Positions 1 through 7,579 of a stretch of 32,026 bases of DNA are shown here, piece by piece (position 1 is the stretch's first letter; each line of letters starts with the position of its first letter). The stretch lies in contig JAAYJD010000271.1 of assembly GCA_012523135.1 (NCBI GenBank), positions 1 through 32,026 on the forward strand, given 5' to 3'. The position numbers and the translations under genes are program-made. The notes below the pieces were generated by a model. That model ran no database searches, was not told the DNA's origin, and was given only the letters and a program-made list of their open reading frames with translations. Origin of the DNA: Clostridiaceae bacterium. Lineage in GTDB: Bacteria > Bacillota > Clostridia > Saccharofermentanales > UBA5734.

Positions 1-127
1 GCGTCTCATCGATCTAATTCGCGACAAAGCTGCACGCACTGCGATAAGCACCCATGGTTTCGTCCAGCAGACGTTGTTGCTCGGGGGCAACTGCAACCTG
101 AATCTTCGCAGTCGTGGTGATTTGCAT
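1..127 (-). pseudogene. 5' end of an IS200/IS605-type OrfB (TnpB) gene with an in-frame amber codon
   Basis: Read on the minus strand, an ATG at 127-125 follows a strong GGAGG Shine-Dalgarno site. It opens a frame beginning MQITTTAKIQVAV and continuing through LLDETMGAYRSACSFVAN. This is the N-terminal helix-turn-helix region typical of OrfB/TnpB proteins. The next codon (16-14) is TAG, after which the frame continues IDET. Family members usually carry an aromatic residue, often Tyr, at this place, so a Tyr codon appears to have become TAG. The rest of the gene lies outside the window. It may be a nonsense-mutated relic or, if the cell decodes UAG as pyrrolysine, a readable gene. Family assignment is fairly secure; pseudogene status is not. 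Confidence 0.7.
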
Positions 128-203
128 ATATCCTCCTTTCTATCGGCTTCACTAACATGAATTAAGATACTCTAATAGTGAACATGTAAAAAGATAAGAG
201 AAA

Positions 204-245
204 CGGTGCTCCTCCCACCCCATAAAAGGAGTGGGAGGAGCACCG
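204..245 (-). terminator. Long perfect-stem hairpin, possible terminator
   Basis: Two 18-nt arms (204-221 and 228-245) pair with a single mismatch around a 6-nt A-rich loop. On the minus strand the stem is followed by TTTCTCTTATCTTTTT, a broken U-rich tract, so it could end minus-strand transcripts coming from the beta-helix gene and IS3 remnant. The plus-strand side has no T run. It also lies 77 bases upstream of the TnpB start and could belong to the end of that element. Confidence 0.45.
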
Positions 246-353
246 ACAGGATTCATATGAAGAGGAATGAAGCGATGATCTGACAGAAAGAAGGCGACAG
301 CATTGCCCTGCGGTCTGCCCACACGAACCTGTCCGATACTTATTCGCGGTATT

Positions 354-549
354 TCATGCAGCCAGATCCAGGACGCGCTTCTGCAGCTTCACTCTTTCGG
401 CGTCTTCCAGCCGAAATGCCATAGCCTGGGAACGCGTCCACCGAATGCTGATGGTTAGCCTCGATCCAGCCGGTTAAGCAATCTGTCGGCATGCACAGAT
501 CACAGGCGACCTTTCATGGTTTGCGTTTCTTCTCGATCACCAATCGTTA
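354..549 (-). pseudogene. Decayed IS3-family OrfA transposase fragment
   Basis: Minus-strand translation gives RLVIEKKRKP, then TGA, then KVACDLCMPTDCLTGWIEA and HQHSVDAFPGYG. This is the helix-turn-helix and DAFPG signature of IS3-type OrfA. A frameshift near 420 is needed to continue into FRLEDAERVKLQKRVLDLA, which matches the leucine-zipper part that normally follows DAFPG; the shifted frame stops at 356-354. The piece therefore carries a premature stop, a frameshift and truncations at both ends, and no OrfB is visible. It abuts the 3' end of the beta-helix gene, nine bases from its stop codon, so the gene end may have been reshaped by insertion and decay. Confidence 0.75.
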
Positions 550-558
550 GATCGTTCT

Positions 559-2727
559 TCAAGATCCGATCTTGACACTGGCGGCATCGGATAAATCGCT
601 GGATGCCAGGCCATTATTGGCGATGACCTTATACCAGTATGTGCCGGCTGCCAACCCCTTATCCGTGAAGCTGGTTTTCGTCACGGCGCCAAGATTCTTA
701 TAATAGCCGGTCCCGTTGGATTCCGTACAGCGCAGCACTTCATATACCGTTGCGCCGGAAACCGCCTCCCAGGTCACGGTCACCTCGCCAGCCGCCGCCG
801 AGGCCGCGCGCACACCGGTGGGTGTCGGCGCCTTGGCCAGCAGTGTGTAGTTCGTCCCTGTCAGGTATGGCGACCCCGTCGCCAGCCGGTTCAGCGCGTT
901 TCCGTTTATGTAGACTGACGCGTCAACCGACGTTACGCCGTTGGTCATTTCAATCGGATCGCTCTTGCTGGTGCGTCCGCCCAGCGTGTTGTTGGTCAGG
1001 CGGATATTGATCGCGCTGGCATTGGAAAAGGTGATGCCGTTGTCTGCGCTGCCAATGATGGTGTTACGATCGAATATCACATTCTCCACCGTATGGGTTG
1101 AGCCAATGCCCCAGCCCGATACATTGAACCCGGCCCGGCAGTACTGGATGGTGTTGTGGTGGATGTTCACCCCATCCAGATGCCCGTTGTTCTCTGCCCC
1201 CACGATAATGCCGTTGCCGCAGCGCACGACACGGTTGTTGTAAACTTCGATATTGGTCTGGTAACGGTCATACGCGTCCAGGTAGATGCCGTTCATGTCC
1301 CATTCACCCGCCAGAAGGTCGTGGACATAGTTGTCGTAGATCTTGCCGTTGGATGACCCGCCCTTGGCGTCGATCCCTTCCTTCAATCCATCGAAGACTT
1401 CGTTCCCGTTGATGGTGAAGCCCTGGATGCCGTGCAGTGAGATCGCTTCCTCCTTGCCGTTCGTGTTGGAATACTCCACCACATTATTGCTGATCGTGAT
1501 GTTGCTGCCCCAGAAGAAGGCGATGCCGCTCGATCCGGTATTGTAGGTCGAACAGTTCCGGACGATGATATTGCGGCCGTTGTTTGTTTCACCGGCCATG
1601 TCCCCGATCCCGAAATAGTCTGAATTGATGACGCGCAGGCCATCGATGGTGATGTACGATCGCCCGTTCGTATCGAACAGCGCCCCTCTGCTTGCAGCTA
1701 ATGCAATGCCCGTGCCGTTCAGGATAACGGTTTCGCCTGAGTAACTGGCAAACGTGATCCTGGCGCTGCTGGTGCCCGAAACCTTGAGCAGAACCCGCTC
1801 TTGATACGTACCGCCCCTGATCAAGACTGTATCTCCGGCTTTGACCGACTCCGCCGCTTTCTGAATGGTGCGCCACGGCGCTTCTGCCGTGCCTGGACCG
1901 GTATCGCTGCCGGTTGTCGAGACATAGTATGCGCCTGTCGCGACCGCCGCATTTGTCGGCGCGGGTGTCGGCGTCGCTGTTGGCGTGACCGGCTTTGGTG
2001 TCGCTGTTGGCGTGACCGGCTTTGGCGTCGCTGTCGGCGCGACCGGCTTTAGCGTCGGTGTTGGCGTGACCGGCTTTGGCGTCGCTGTTGGCGTGACCGG
2101 CTTTGGCGTCGCTGTCGGAGCGACCGGCTTTGGCGTCGCTGTCGGCGCGACTGGTTTTGGCGTCGCTGTCGGCGTGACTGGTTTTAGCGTCGGTGCCTGT
2201 GTTGGCGCCTTCGTAGGACTGGGTTCAATCTGTTTTGGCAAAGAGGTAGGGCTGAGTATCCTGGGTGGTTGTGTTGTTGGTGTCGGGTCAGTCAGGTTCG
2301 GCGTGGTTTCGGTTCTGCTCTCAGCTGGTGTTGCTGAGGGCCGCACTGGCGAGAAACCTGGTTCTGTAGTTGGTTCCGGTTCAGGATCAGCCGGCGCCTG
2401 TTGCGTCGGGACGGTTGCCGGACTGGTCGGCGACACTCTTTTTTCATCCTGCTTTTGATCGCTATTCTTTTTGTCAGTCAGGTTGTCAGCTTCTCCGGAA
2501 TTGTCTTTTTCTGCTGCCGGTTCCGTTGCTTCCAACAAAGAGGGCAATACATCCTGTCTGACATCACTGGTCTTTCCCGCTGAATATGACGATCCTTTCA
2601 GGACTGTCATTTGCATCGCATACGCGGATAATCCGTAGGCAGGGACCGATAAAACCGCTGCGATGATCAGAATCGCCCAGCAGGTCCCAGTCATTTTATA
2701 TTTTTCCTTTTTATTCGAGTTCAGCAT
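559..2727 (-). CDS. Secreted proline-rich right-handed beta-helix protein with a C-terminal FN3-like domain
   Basis: This 722-residue protein begins with a positively charged stretch and a hydrophobic segment (about residues 13-37) that should act as a signal peptide or membrane anchor. An acidic and Ser/Thr-rich linker leads to a long Pro/Thr region (about 105-265), including nine-residue repeats of the type PTATPKPVT. From about 268 (YYVSTTGSDTGPGTAEAPW) it has a DUF1565-type entry and many short beta-helix coils rich in NN, ITI and GI motifs, as in pectate-lyase-fold proteins. The last about 90 residues (PTGVRAASAAAGEVTVTWEA onward) resemble fibronectin type III. A surface or extracellular role in binding, cutting or epimerising the EPS made by the neighbouring genes is plausible; catalytic residues cannot be assigned. 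Expression is apparently controlled by the GEMM-I riboswitch just upstream. Confidence 0.85.
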   Translation of the reverse strand: MLNSNKKEKYKMTGTCWAILIIAAVLSVPAYGLSAYAMQMTVLKGSSYSAGKTSDVRQDVLPSLLEATEPAAEKDNSGEADNLTDKKNSDQKQDEKRVSPTSPATVPTQQAPADPEPEPTTEPGFSPVRPSATPAESRTETTPNLTDPTPTTQPPRILSPTSLPKQIEPSPTKAPTQAPTLKPVTPTATPKPVAPTATPKPVAPTATPKPVTPTATPKPVTPTPTLKPVAPTATPKPVTPTATPKPVTPTATPTPAPTNAAVATGAYYVSTTGSDTGPGTAEAPWRTIQKAAESVKAGDTVLIRGGTYQERVLLKVSGTSSARITFASYSGETVILNGTGIALAASRGALFDTNGRSYITIDGLRVINSDYFGIGDMAGETNNGRNIIVRNCSTYNTGSSGIAFFWGSNITISNNVVEYSNTNGKEEAISLHGIQGFTINGNEVFDGLKEGIDAKGGSSNGKIYDNYVHDLLAGEWDMNGIYLDAYDRYQTNIEVYNNRVVRCGNGIIVGAENNGHLDGVNIHHNTIQYCRAGFNVSGWGIGSTHTVENVIFDRNTIIGSADNGITFSNASAINIRLTNNTLGGRTSKSDPIEMTNGVTSVDASVYINGNALNRLATGSPYLTGTNYTLLAKAPTPTGVRAASAAAGEVTVTWEAVSGATVYEVLRCTESNGTGYYKNLGAVTKTSFTDKGLAAGTYWYKVIANNGLASSDLSDAASVKIGS
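1982..2197 (-). repeat. Eight tandem 27-bp repeats encoding a Pro/Thr-rich linker
   Basis: Eight consecutive units of 27 bases, of the type GGCGTGACCGGCTTTGGCGT plus CGCTGTT, lie in frame in the beta-helix gene. Each encodes nine residues (PTATPKPV plus T or A). Units differ at a few positions, such as GTG/GCG and TTTGG/TTTAG, so the array is partly diverged. A partial unit follows toward lower coordinates. Copy-number change would keep the frame and lengthen or shorten the linker. Confidence 0.9.
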
Positions 2728-2750
2728 CTATAAACCTCTATCCATATTAA

Positions 2751-2784
2751 ATACAAAAAATCCTGCTCGGTTAACCGAACAGGA
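2751..2784 (-). terminator. Intrinsic terminator of the cyclic di-GMP riboswitch leader
   Basis: On the minus strand the 10-nt arms TCCTGTTCGG and CCGAGCAGGA pair around a TTAA loop and are followed directly by TTTTTTGTAT. It lies after the riboswitch aptamer and 24 bases before the beta-helix start codon. That is the position expected of an expression-platform terminator. Confidence 0.9.
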
Positions 2785-2809
2785 CTCATCAATGCGTGAT
2801 GAATGTTTT

Positions 2810-2886
2810 CGGCAACCGGCTGTCATGGTCAAATGACTTTAGACCCTTGGTTTTGCGCCCCCGTCTTTCGACGGGTTTGCCTTTAT
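2810..2886 (-). promoter_or_regulatory. Class I cyclic di-GMP riboswitch (GEMM-I) upstream of the beta-helix gene
   Basis: The minus strand shows the GEMM-I core in order: GGCAAACC (P1 5' side), CCCGTC-GAAA-GACGGG (P2 with GNRA tetraloop), GGCGCAAAACCAAGGGTCTA (conserved GCAAA and GGGTCTAA region), a P3 arm, CATGACAGCC, and GGTTGCC closing P1. It is followed by a small hairpin (TCATCA/TGATGA) and then the intrinsic terminator. Family knowledge: GEMM-I RNAs bind cyclic di-GMP and often control surface, motility and matrix genes. Whether ligand turns the gene on or off is not decided by the sequence. The match was made by eye against the remembered consensus. Confidence 0.88.
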
Positions 2887-2922
2887 CGGTACAGAAAAAT
2901 GATTATTCTGTCAGATGTTCAG

Positions 2923-2951
2923 AATATACAGCTTTCCGGAGTGGCTGTCAA
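2923..2951 (-). promoter_or_regulatory. Consensus sigma-A promoter for the riboswitch and beta-helix transcript
   Basis: The minus strand has TTGACA (2951-2946), a 17-nt spacer and TATATT (2928-2923). That is a full -35 match and a 5/6 -10 match at optimal spacing. Transcription would start near 2916, about 30 bases before the aptamer, giving a leader of roughly 190 nt. Confidence 0.85.
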
Positions 2952-3026
2952 TAGTAATTTCGAATTGGCTCACAACATCCGAAATGCAAGCTGCGCTATA
3001 GCGCCCGAAGTTTCGCTAACAGCTTG

Positions 3027-3998
3027 TCAATGATGCAGATACCATGCAACGAACTTTTTGATACCGTCATGAATTCCGGTCTGAGGCGCGTAACCAAGAA
3101 CCGACTGCGCCTGCGTGATGTCCGCGTACGTTCTTTGAACGTCACCTGGCTGTTCCGGCAGATGCTTGATAGAAGGAACCTTATGCAGCGCGCCAGCTAT
3201 CATATTGATCAAGTCAAGTAGGCGAACAGGATCCCCATTTCCCAAATTGAAAACATCAAAGCGTTGGCCTTCCTGAGTCCATAAGAGCGCCTTATACGTG
3301 CCGTCAACGATATCGTCGATATATGTGTAATCACGCGCCATGCTGCCGTCACCATACATGGGTACCGGTTGATCGGCTGCGATCAGCCTGGTAAATTTGT
3401 GAATCGCCAGATCCGGCCGCTGCCTGGCACCATATACGGTAAAGTACCGGATGCAGGCGATGCTGATACCATACAGATGGTGGTAAACATAGCAAAACAG
3501 CTCCGCCGCTTTTTTGGAGGCGGCATACGGCGAGATGGCCTGGTCAACCGGATCCTTTTCGCTGAACGGCACTTTGGGGTTATTCCCATAGACGGAAGAT
3601 GAGGAAGCTAAAACCAGCCGGCCTACCTGGTGCTGTTTCATCTGTTCTAAAATGTTCACAGTCCCGTTGACATTGACCGACAAGTACAACTGCGGATTCT
3701 CAATTGAAGGCCGCACACCAGCATAGGCTGCCAGATGGATGACTGAATCGATCTTTTGGTTCGAGAACACGTCAGATAGAAAGCATTGATCCAGAATATC
3801 CCCCGGCAGCATGGTGAAGTCCGATCTGCTGCCTGATGCCGTTTTCATGACTTCAGCGATATTTTCCTTTTTGACACGAGGATCGTAAAAATCATTGAAA
3901 TTATCAATTCCAACGACATCATGGCCATCACGCAGCATTTTCTCCGCCACATGGGAGCCAATAAATCCGGCAATACCCGTGATCAGTATTTTTCCCAT
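3027..3998 (-). CDS. NAD-dependent epimerase, probable UDP-glucuronate 4-epimerase
   Basis: This 323-residue short-chain dehydrogenase-type protein has the NAD-binding motif GIAGFIGSH (residues 8-16), SSSSVYG (132-138) with the catalytic Ser, and the catalytic pair Y158/K162 in SPYAASKKAAE. The N-terminal segment VVGIDNFNDFYDPRVKK is typical of the UDP-glucuronate 4-epimerase group (CapI, LspL), which makes UDP-galacturonate in the cytoplasm. The start ATG lies one base after the stop of the UDP-glucose dehydrogenase gene, with AAAGGG as ribosome site. The pair would thus give UDP-Glc, then UDP-GlcA, then UDP-GalA. A different uronate or hexose epimerase is possible, but the context favours a uronate. 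It is the last gene of this transcription unit. Confidence 0.82.
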   Translation of the reverse strand: MGKILITGIAGFIGSHVAEKMLRDGHDVVGIDNFNDFYDPRVKKENIAEVMKTASGSRSDFTMLPGDILDQCFLSDVFSNQKIDSVIHLAAYAGVRPSIENPQLYLSVNVNGTVNILEQMKQHQVGRLVLASSSSVYGNNPKVPFSEKDPVDQAISPYAASKKAAELFCYVYHHLYGISIACIRYFTVYGARQRPDLAIHKFTRLIAADQPVPMYGDGSMARDYTYIDDIVDGTYKALLWTQEGQRFDVFNLGNGDPVRLLDLINMIAGALHKVPSIKHLPEQPGDVQRTYADITQAQSVLGYAPQTGIHDGIKKFVAWYLHH

Positions 3999-3999
3999 T

Positions 4000-5358
4000 T
4001 CAGCCCTTTCTCTGGCGTCCGATCGAGTAGTATTCTACTTGAGCTTTTGCCATCTCTTTTATACTTAGAATATTGCGTCCATCAAAGACAAGCGGCGTAT
4101 GCATCAGCTGCCGGTAGTCCTGAGGCGTGATTTCCTTTATTTGCTGCCACTCCGTAAAAATAAAACAAGCATGCGCGTTCTTGAGTGCATCTCTCGGCTG
4201 GGTCACATAGGTTATATTGCCGGCTTCATGCCTGCCTTGCGGGAATAATTTCTGAAAATTAGGCGTTCCAACCGGATCGTAGGCAAACACCTCAGCACCC
4301 TCATGAAGCAGAAAACTGATGTTGTCAATTGCTGCTGATTCCCGGAAATCGTCCGTACCGGGTTTGAAAGTCAACCCGAGCGCAGCGATCTGCAATCCGG
4401 AAAAGGTAATCAGCCGGCTTGATGCCTTGCGGATGAGAATGGTTTTCTGGTCACGGTTGACATCGATCGCTGCTTTGACTGTCCTGAGATTATAACCGTG
4501 TTGTTTAGCCAGAAATTCCAGCGCTTTCGTATCCTTGGGAAAACAAGATCCGCCATAACCGATACCGGCATTCAGATGTTTTGCCCCGATTCGATCATCA
4601 TAAGACATCCCTTTGGCGACATCGAGAATGTCGGCATCCACCAGTTCGCAAAGATTCGCGATATCATTCATGTAGGATATTTTGAGCGCTAAAAAGCTGT
4701 TGGCCGCATATTTGATCATCTCTGCGCTGCGTCTGGAAACAGACACGATCGGCAAGCCAAACGGTTTATAAATGTCCGTCAGCAAGTCTTCAGCCCACCG
4801 GCTGCTCGTTCCGATCACAATCCTGGCAGCCTGCAACGTATCGTGCACGGCAGATCCCTGGGCCAGGAATTCCGGATTGCTGGCCACTTCGATGCGAATG
4901 CCATTCTTCTTGAAATCGCGGACAAACTGCTCGACTTTATCGTTGGTTCCCACCGGCACAGTTGATTTAACGATGACCAGGCAGTCCTGTTTGACGTTTT
5001 CCGCTATTTGCCGGGCAACTTTGGCGATGCTTGACAAATCGGCAGATCCGTCTGGTTGCTCGGGTGTTCCCACGCCAATAAATATAGCCGCCGCATCCCT
5101 GTAGGCTTGATTGACATCCGTCGTAAAAAAGAGGCGTCCTTGCTCAAGGCCTCTGGCCAGCAATTCCTGCAGTCCTGGCTCAAAAAACGGCGCAATACCG
5201 CTTTTGCATAAATTGATTTTATCCCCGTCCACATCAAGGCAAGTCACATGGTGTCCGATTTCTGCAAAACAGACGGCAGCCACCAAGCCCACGTATCCTG
5301 TGCCCACGACAGCTATTTGATACATCATATCATTCGCCAGCCATTTTCTGCTCACCAT
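4000..5358 (-). CDS. UDP-glucose 6-dehydrogenase
   Basis: The protein oxidises UDP-glucose twice to UDP-glucuronate with NAD. It carries IAVVGTGYVGLVAAVCFAE (Rossmann motif, from about residue 15), IFIGVGTP (92-99), the STVPVGT segment and the active-site cysteine C272 in GYGGSCFPKDTKALEF. The length of about 450 residues fits the family (Ugd, TuaD). From this start it overlaps the upstream Wzc-like gene by seven bases. Two internal ATG codons at 5328 and 5325 would start the protein directly before YQIAVVG, where homologues usually begin. Neither choice has a strong Shine-Dalgarno site, so the start is uncertain. Its product is the likely source of carboxyl groups for the TupA-like amidoligases of the locus. 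Confidence 0.93.
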   Translation of the reverse strand: MVSRKWLANDMMYQIAVVGTGYVGLVAAVCFAEIGHHVTCLDVDGDKINLCKSGIAPFFEPGLQELLARGLEQGRLFFTTDVNQAYRDAAAIFIGVGTPEQPDGSADLSSIAKVARQIAENVKQDCLVIVKSTVPVGTNDKVEQFVRDFKKNGIRIEVASNPEFLAQGSAVHDTLQAARIVIGTSSRWAEDLLTDIYKPFGLPIVSVSRRSAEMIKYAANSFLALKISYMNDIANLCELVDADILDVAKGMSYDDRIGAKHLNAGIGYGGSCFPKDTKALEFLAKQHGYNLRTVKAAIDVNRDQKTILIRKASSRLITFSGLQIAALGLTFKPGTDDFRESAAIDNISFLLHEGAEVFAYDPVGTPNFQKLFPQGRHEAGNITYVTQPRDALKNAHACFIFTEWQQIKEITPQDYRQLMHTPLVFDGRNILSIKEMAKAQVEYYSIGRQRKG

Positions 5359-6704
5359 TTATATCCGTTATTCAAGATCAATCCGGCGACTTTCAAGTCA
5401 CTCATGGAAAACCGGCTAATCGCCAGTTTTATGTCCTGGAAAGCTGTTATCCCCTGCATAACCACTAAAATAGCGCCATCGGCATGTTTTGCCAGGGTCA
5501 GGGCATCCGGATTCGCATTGAGCGCAGGCGTGTCGATAAGAATATAATCATATTTATTTTTCAATGTTTCAAGCAGCTCGTTCATGGCGGAACTGCCCAG
5601 AATGTCTGCGGGATACATGGGAAGGTTTCCTCTGCATATGATATCAAGATTGCGAATATCCGTCTTGTTGATAAGCTTGGCATGTAGATTTTTGTTTGAC
5701 AGCATCTGCGATAGGCCCGGCTTCATATTCAGTTTAAAATAGCGATAGAGTGCCGAGTTGTGCAGGTCACCTTCATTCTGCGGTTCAGCCCTGCGAAAAT
5801 CGCAGTCAATGATCAAAACGCTTGCAGTTGTCATTTGCGCAAGCATGATGCCAAGATTATAGCAGTTTGTCGATTTCACAGTGTTTTTATCCGGGCTTGA
5901 AAAGATAATCGTTTTTAAGCCTGACCCCGGATCTTCGAAAAGGTTCGTCAACAGCTCTTTATACCAGTACACAGAACGGCTGTTCGATTTCACATCAAGC
6001 ATCGGTTCCATTCTGTGGAACGGAATGAAGATATGGCCTATGACCGGAACATCATAACGCCTGAGCAAATCGTCTTTGTCTTTGACATGCTTGTCTGTTC
6101 TGCTTAGGACCATCGCCAGGATCAAGCCAAGGAACATGCCGGTTGCAATGCCGAATATGATGTATTTAGCAAGGCTTGGGCCACTGGATCCTGTCGGGGC
6201 TTTTGCCGGGCTTAGAACCTTCAGCGTATCGTACTCATTGATCTCCGATACAATCCGCGGCGCCAGCCAGGTAATCGATTCGGCAATGGCCAGTGCATCG
6301 CCAGGGTTGCCGGATATAACCTGCAATTCGAAATATTCTGTGTCATTGATAACATTGTAGGCGACCATGTTCTGCAACGGCCCCGTTCCGTTAGCCAGTT
6401 TGCTTTGTTTGGCCACTGCATCAAGGAAAATATCGGTTTTTAGCACCTCGATATAAGAGATCACGATCTTCTGCAGATAGTTCAGATCACTTAACGGGGT
6501 TTGATAACTATCCGGTGCAGCCGTTGATGTTTTGGCCACATACATGATTGCTGTCACCGTATATTCCTTATCCACCAAATATTTCGCGGCTACCAGTGAT
6601 CCGGCCAAACACACGAAAACGCAAATGACAACAATCAAGAGTCTCCTTCTGAGAATGGAGAATAAATCTGCAATCGAATATCGTTTATCTTTATCTGCGT
6701 TCAT
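5352..6704 (-). CDS. Wzc-like polysaccharide chain-length protein fused to a BY-kinase-type domain with a degenerate Walker A
   Basis: The 450-residue protein has a Wzz-type N-terminal half with membrane segments at about residues 22-42 and 178-200 flanking an extracytoplasmic region. The C-terminal half is a bacterial tyrosine-kinase-like P-loop domain. Walker A-prime (VLIIDCDFRRAEP) and Walker B (YDYILIDTPA) are present. The Walker A site reads PDKNTVKST where active enzymes have PGEGKST, so its glycines are missing. The protein ends NNGYKW without the usual tyrosine cluster. Kinase activity is therefore doubtful; a structural role in chain-length control or export is more likely. The ATG at 6704 has GGAG nine bases upstream. 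A longer TTG start at 6755 would overlap pylD. Confidence 0.85.
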   Translation of the reverse strand: MNADKDKRYSIADLFSILRRRLLIVVICVFVCLAGSLVAAKYLVDKEYTVTAIMYVAKTSTAAPDSYQTPLSDLNYLQKIVISYIEVLKTDIFLDAVAKQSKLANGTGPLQNMVAYNVINDTEYFELQVISGNPGDALAIAESITWLAPRIVSEINEYDTLKVLSPAKAPTGSSGPSLAKYIIFGIATGMFLGLILAMVLSRTDKHVKDKDDLLRRYDVPVIGHIFIPFHRMEPMLDVKSNSRSVYWYKELLTNLFEDPGSGLKTIIFSSPDKNTVKSTNCYNLGIMLAQMTTASVLIIDCDFRRAEPQNEGDLHNSALYRYFKLNMKPGLSQMLSNKNLHAKLINKTDIRNLDIICRGNLPMYPADILGSSAMNELLETLKNKYDYILIDTPALNANPDALTLAKHADGAILVVMQGITAFQDIKLAISRFSMSDLKVAGLILNNGYKW

Positions 6705-6739
6705 ATCTCGTTTCTCCGAATCATCTGCTGATTTTTGCT

Positions 6740-7558
6740 TTATCTTTGATTCCAAGATTTCAGCTTTTTTATAAAGTCAAAATACATGGTCATAATTCCG
6801 AGTTCCAAAGGATTATGGATAACCGTTGCTGTTTCTCTGGCTGCTTCCGTTATGCCGCATGGCATTCCAGGCGCTGAAATAATCGTATTTTCAGTCACAT
6901 CTGCCTTTGTTATAAAATCAGCTGCTGTGGAGGCCTCAATGATATAAGGATATAGCTGCACACTCGTTATTGCAGGTAAGACCACAGCATTTTCAATATT
7001 TTTGGCCGCTTCGGCTGCTTTACGCTCATCCAGGTCACAGATAACGGGGATCGCACGCTGCCCGGCAAGGTATCTTGCCGCCGAATGTCCCACCGGTCCC
7101 GCACCGATGATCAGCACCCGCGTGTTTTCGATTGTGATCCCGCGTTTTTTCATTACCTGCACCAGAGCAGCGGCAAAACCCTGACCGGTAGCCCAACCGT
7201 TATCGGACTGGATGGCGCTACCGATCCCAAGGGCTGCACAAACATGGTCGTCAGCCAAAAAGGCAACGTCACACCGATTCAAATACGCCTCTTGAATGCC
7301 GGCAACATCCGTTTTCCCGGTGACAACCGTTTCAACACCGCAATGACGGAGAATTGCCGCCACCGCCTGCGCAAACCCGCTAATGACACCAAAGCCGCTT
7401 GTGACAGGAATAACAGCGGCTTTCCCGTTTGTATAACATCCTGTAAGGCCAACAGCAATTTTCGCGATTTCTGCCAGTGTTTGCCCGGTCTGCTGCATAA
7501 AAAGCGCTTCATACTGATTCAGCTGCGCTTCGATGACACCGATATCGGTTTCTTTCAA
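6740..7558 (-). CDS. pylD: PylD, 3-methylornithyl-N6-lysine dehydrogenase (pyrrolysine synthase)
   Basis: PylD oxidises the terminal amine of 3-methyl-D-ornithyl-N6-L-lysine with NAD; the aldehyde then cyclises to pyrrolysine. The 272-residue protein shows the family blocks PVTSGFGVISGFAQAV (51-66), FLADDH (100-105), the Rossmann motif IGAGPVGHSAARYL (151-164) and SAPGMPCGITE near residue 230, in the same order as in Methanosarcina PylD. It is slightly longer than archaeal PylD (about 260) because of a C-terminal tail. The start is TTG with GAGGAGGAAGG about 12 bases upstream, as no ATG fits. It follows pylC by 21 bases and precedes the Wzc-like gene on the same strand, so it sits inside the EPS operon. 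Confidence 0.93.
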   Translation of the reverse strand: MKETDIGVIEAQLNQYEALFMQQTGQTLAEIAKIAVGLTGCYTNGKAAVIPVTSGFGVISGFAQAVAAILRHCGVETVVTGKTDVAGIQEAYLNRCDVAFLADDHVCAALGIGSAIQSDNGWATGQGFAAALVQVMKKRGITIENTRVLIIGAGPVGHSAARYLAGQRAIPVICDLDERKAAEAAKNIENAVVLPAITSVQLYPYIIEASTAADFITKADVTENTIISAPGMPCGITEAARETATVIHNPLELGIMTMYFDFIKKLKSWNQR

Positions 7559-7579
7559 TCTGGTCGTATGCCTTCCTCC

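Noticed and set aside
1985-2458. 157-codon plus-strand frame opposite the beta-helix gene
   Set aside because: Its repetitive Gly/Val sequence is the antisense of the 27-bp Pro/Thr repeats.
3000-3030. Palindrome and stems after the epimerase gene (GCTATAGC core) as a terminator
   Set aside because: No T run follows on the minus strand and the stems are irregular.
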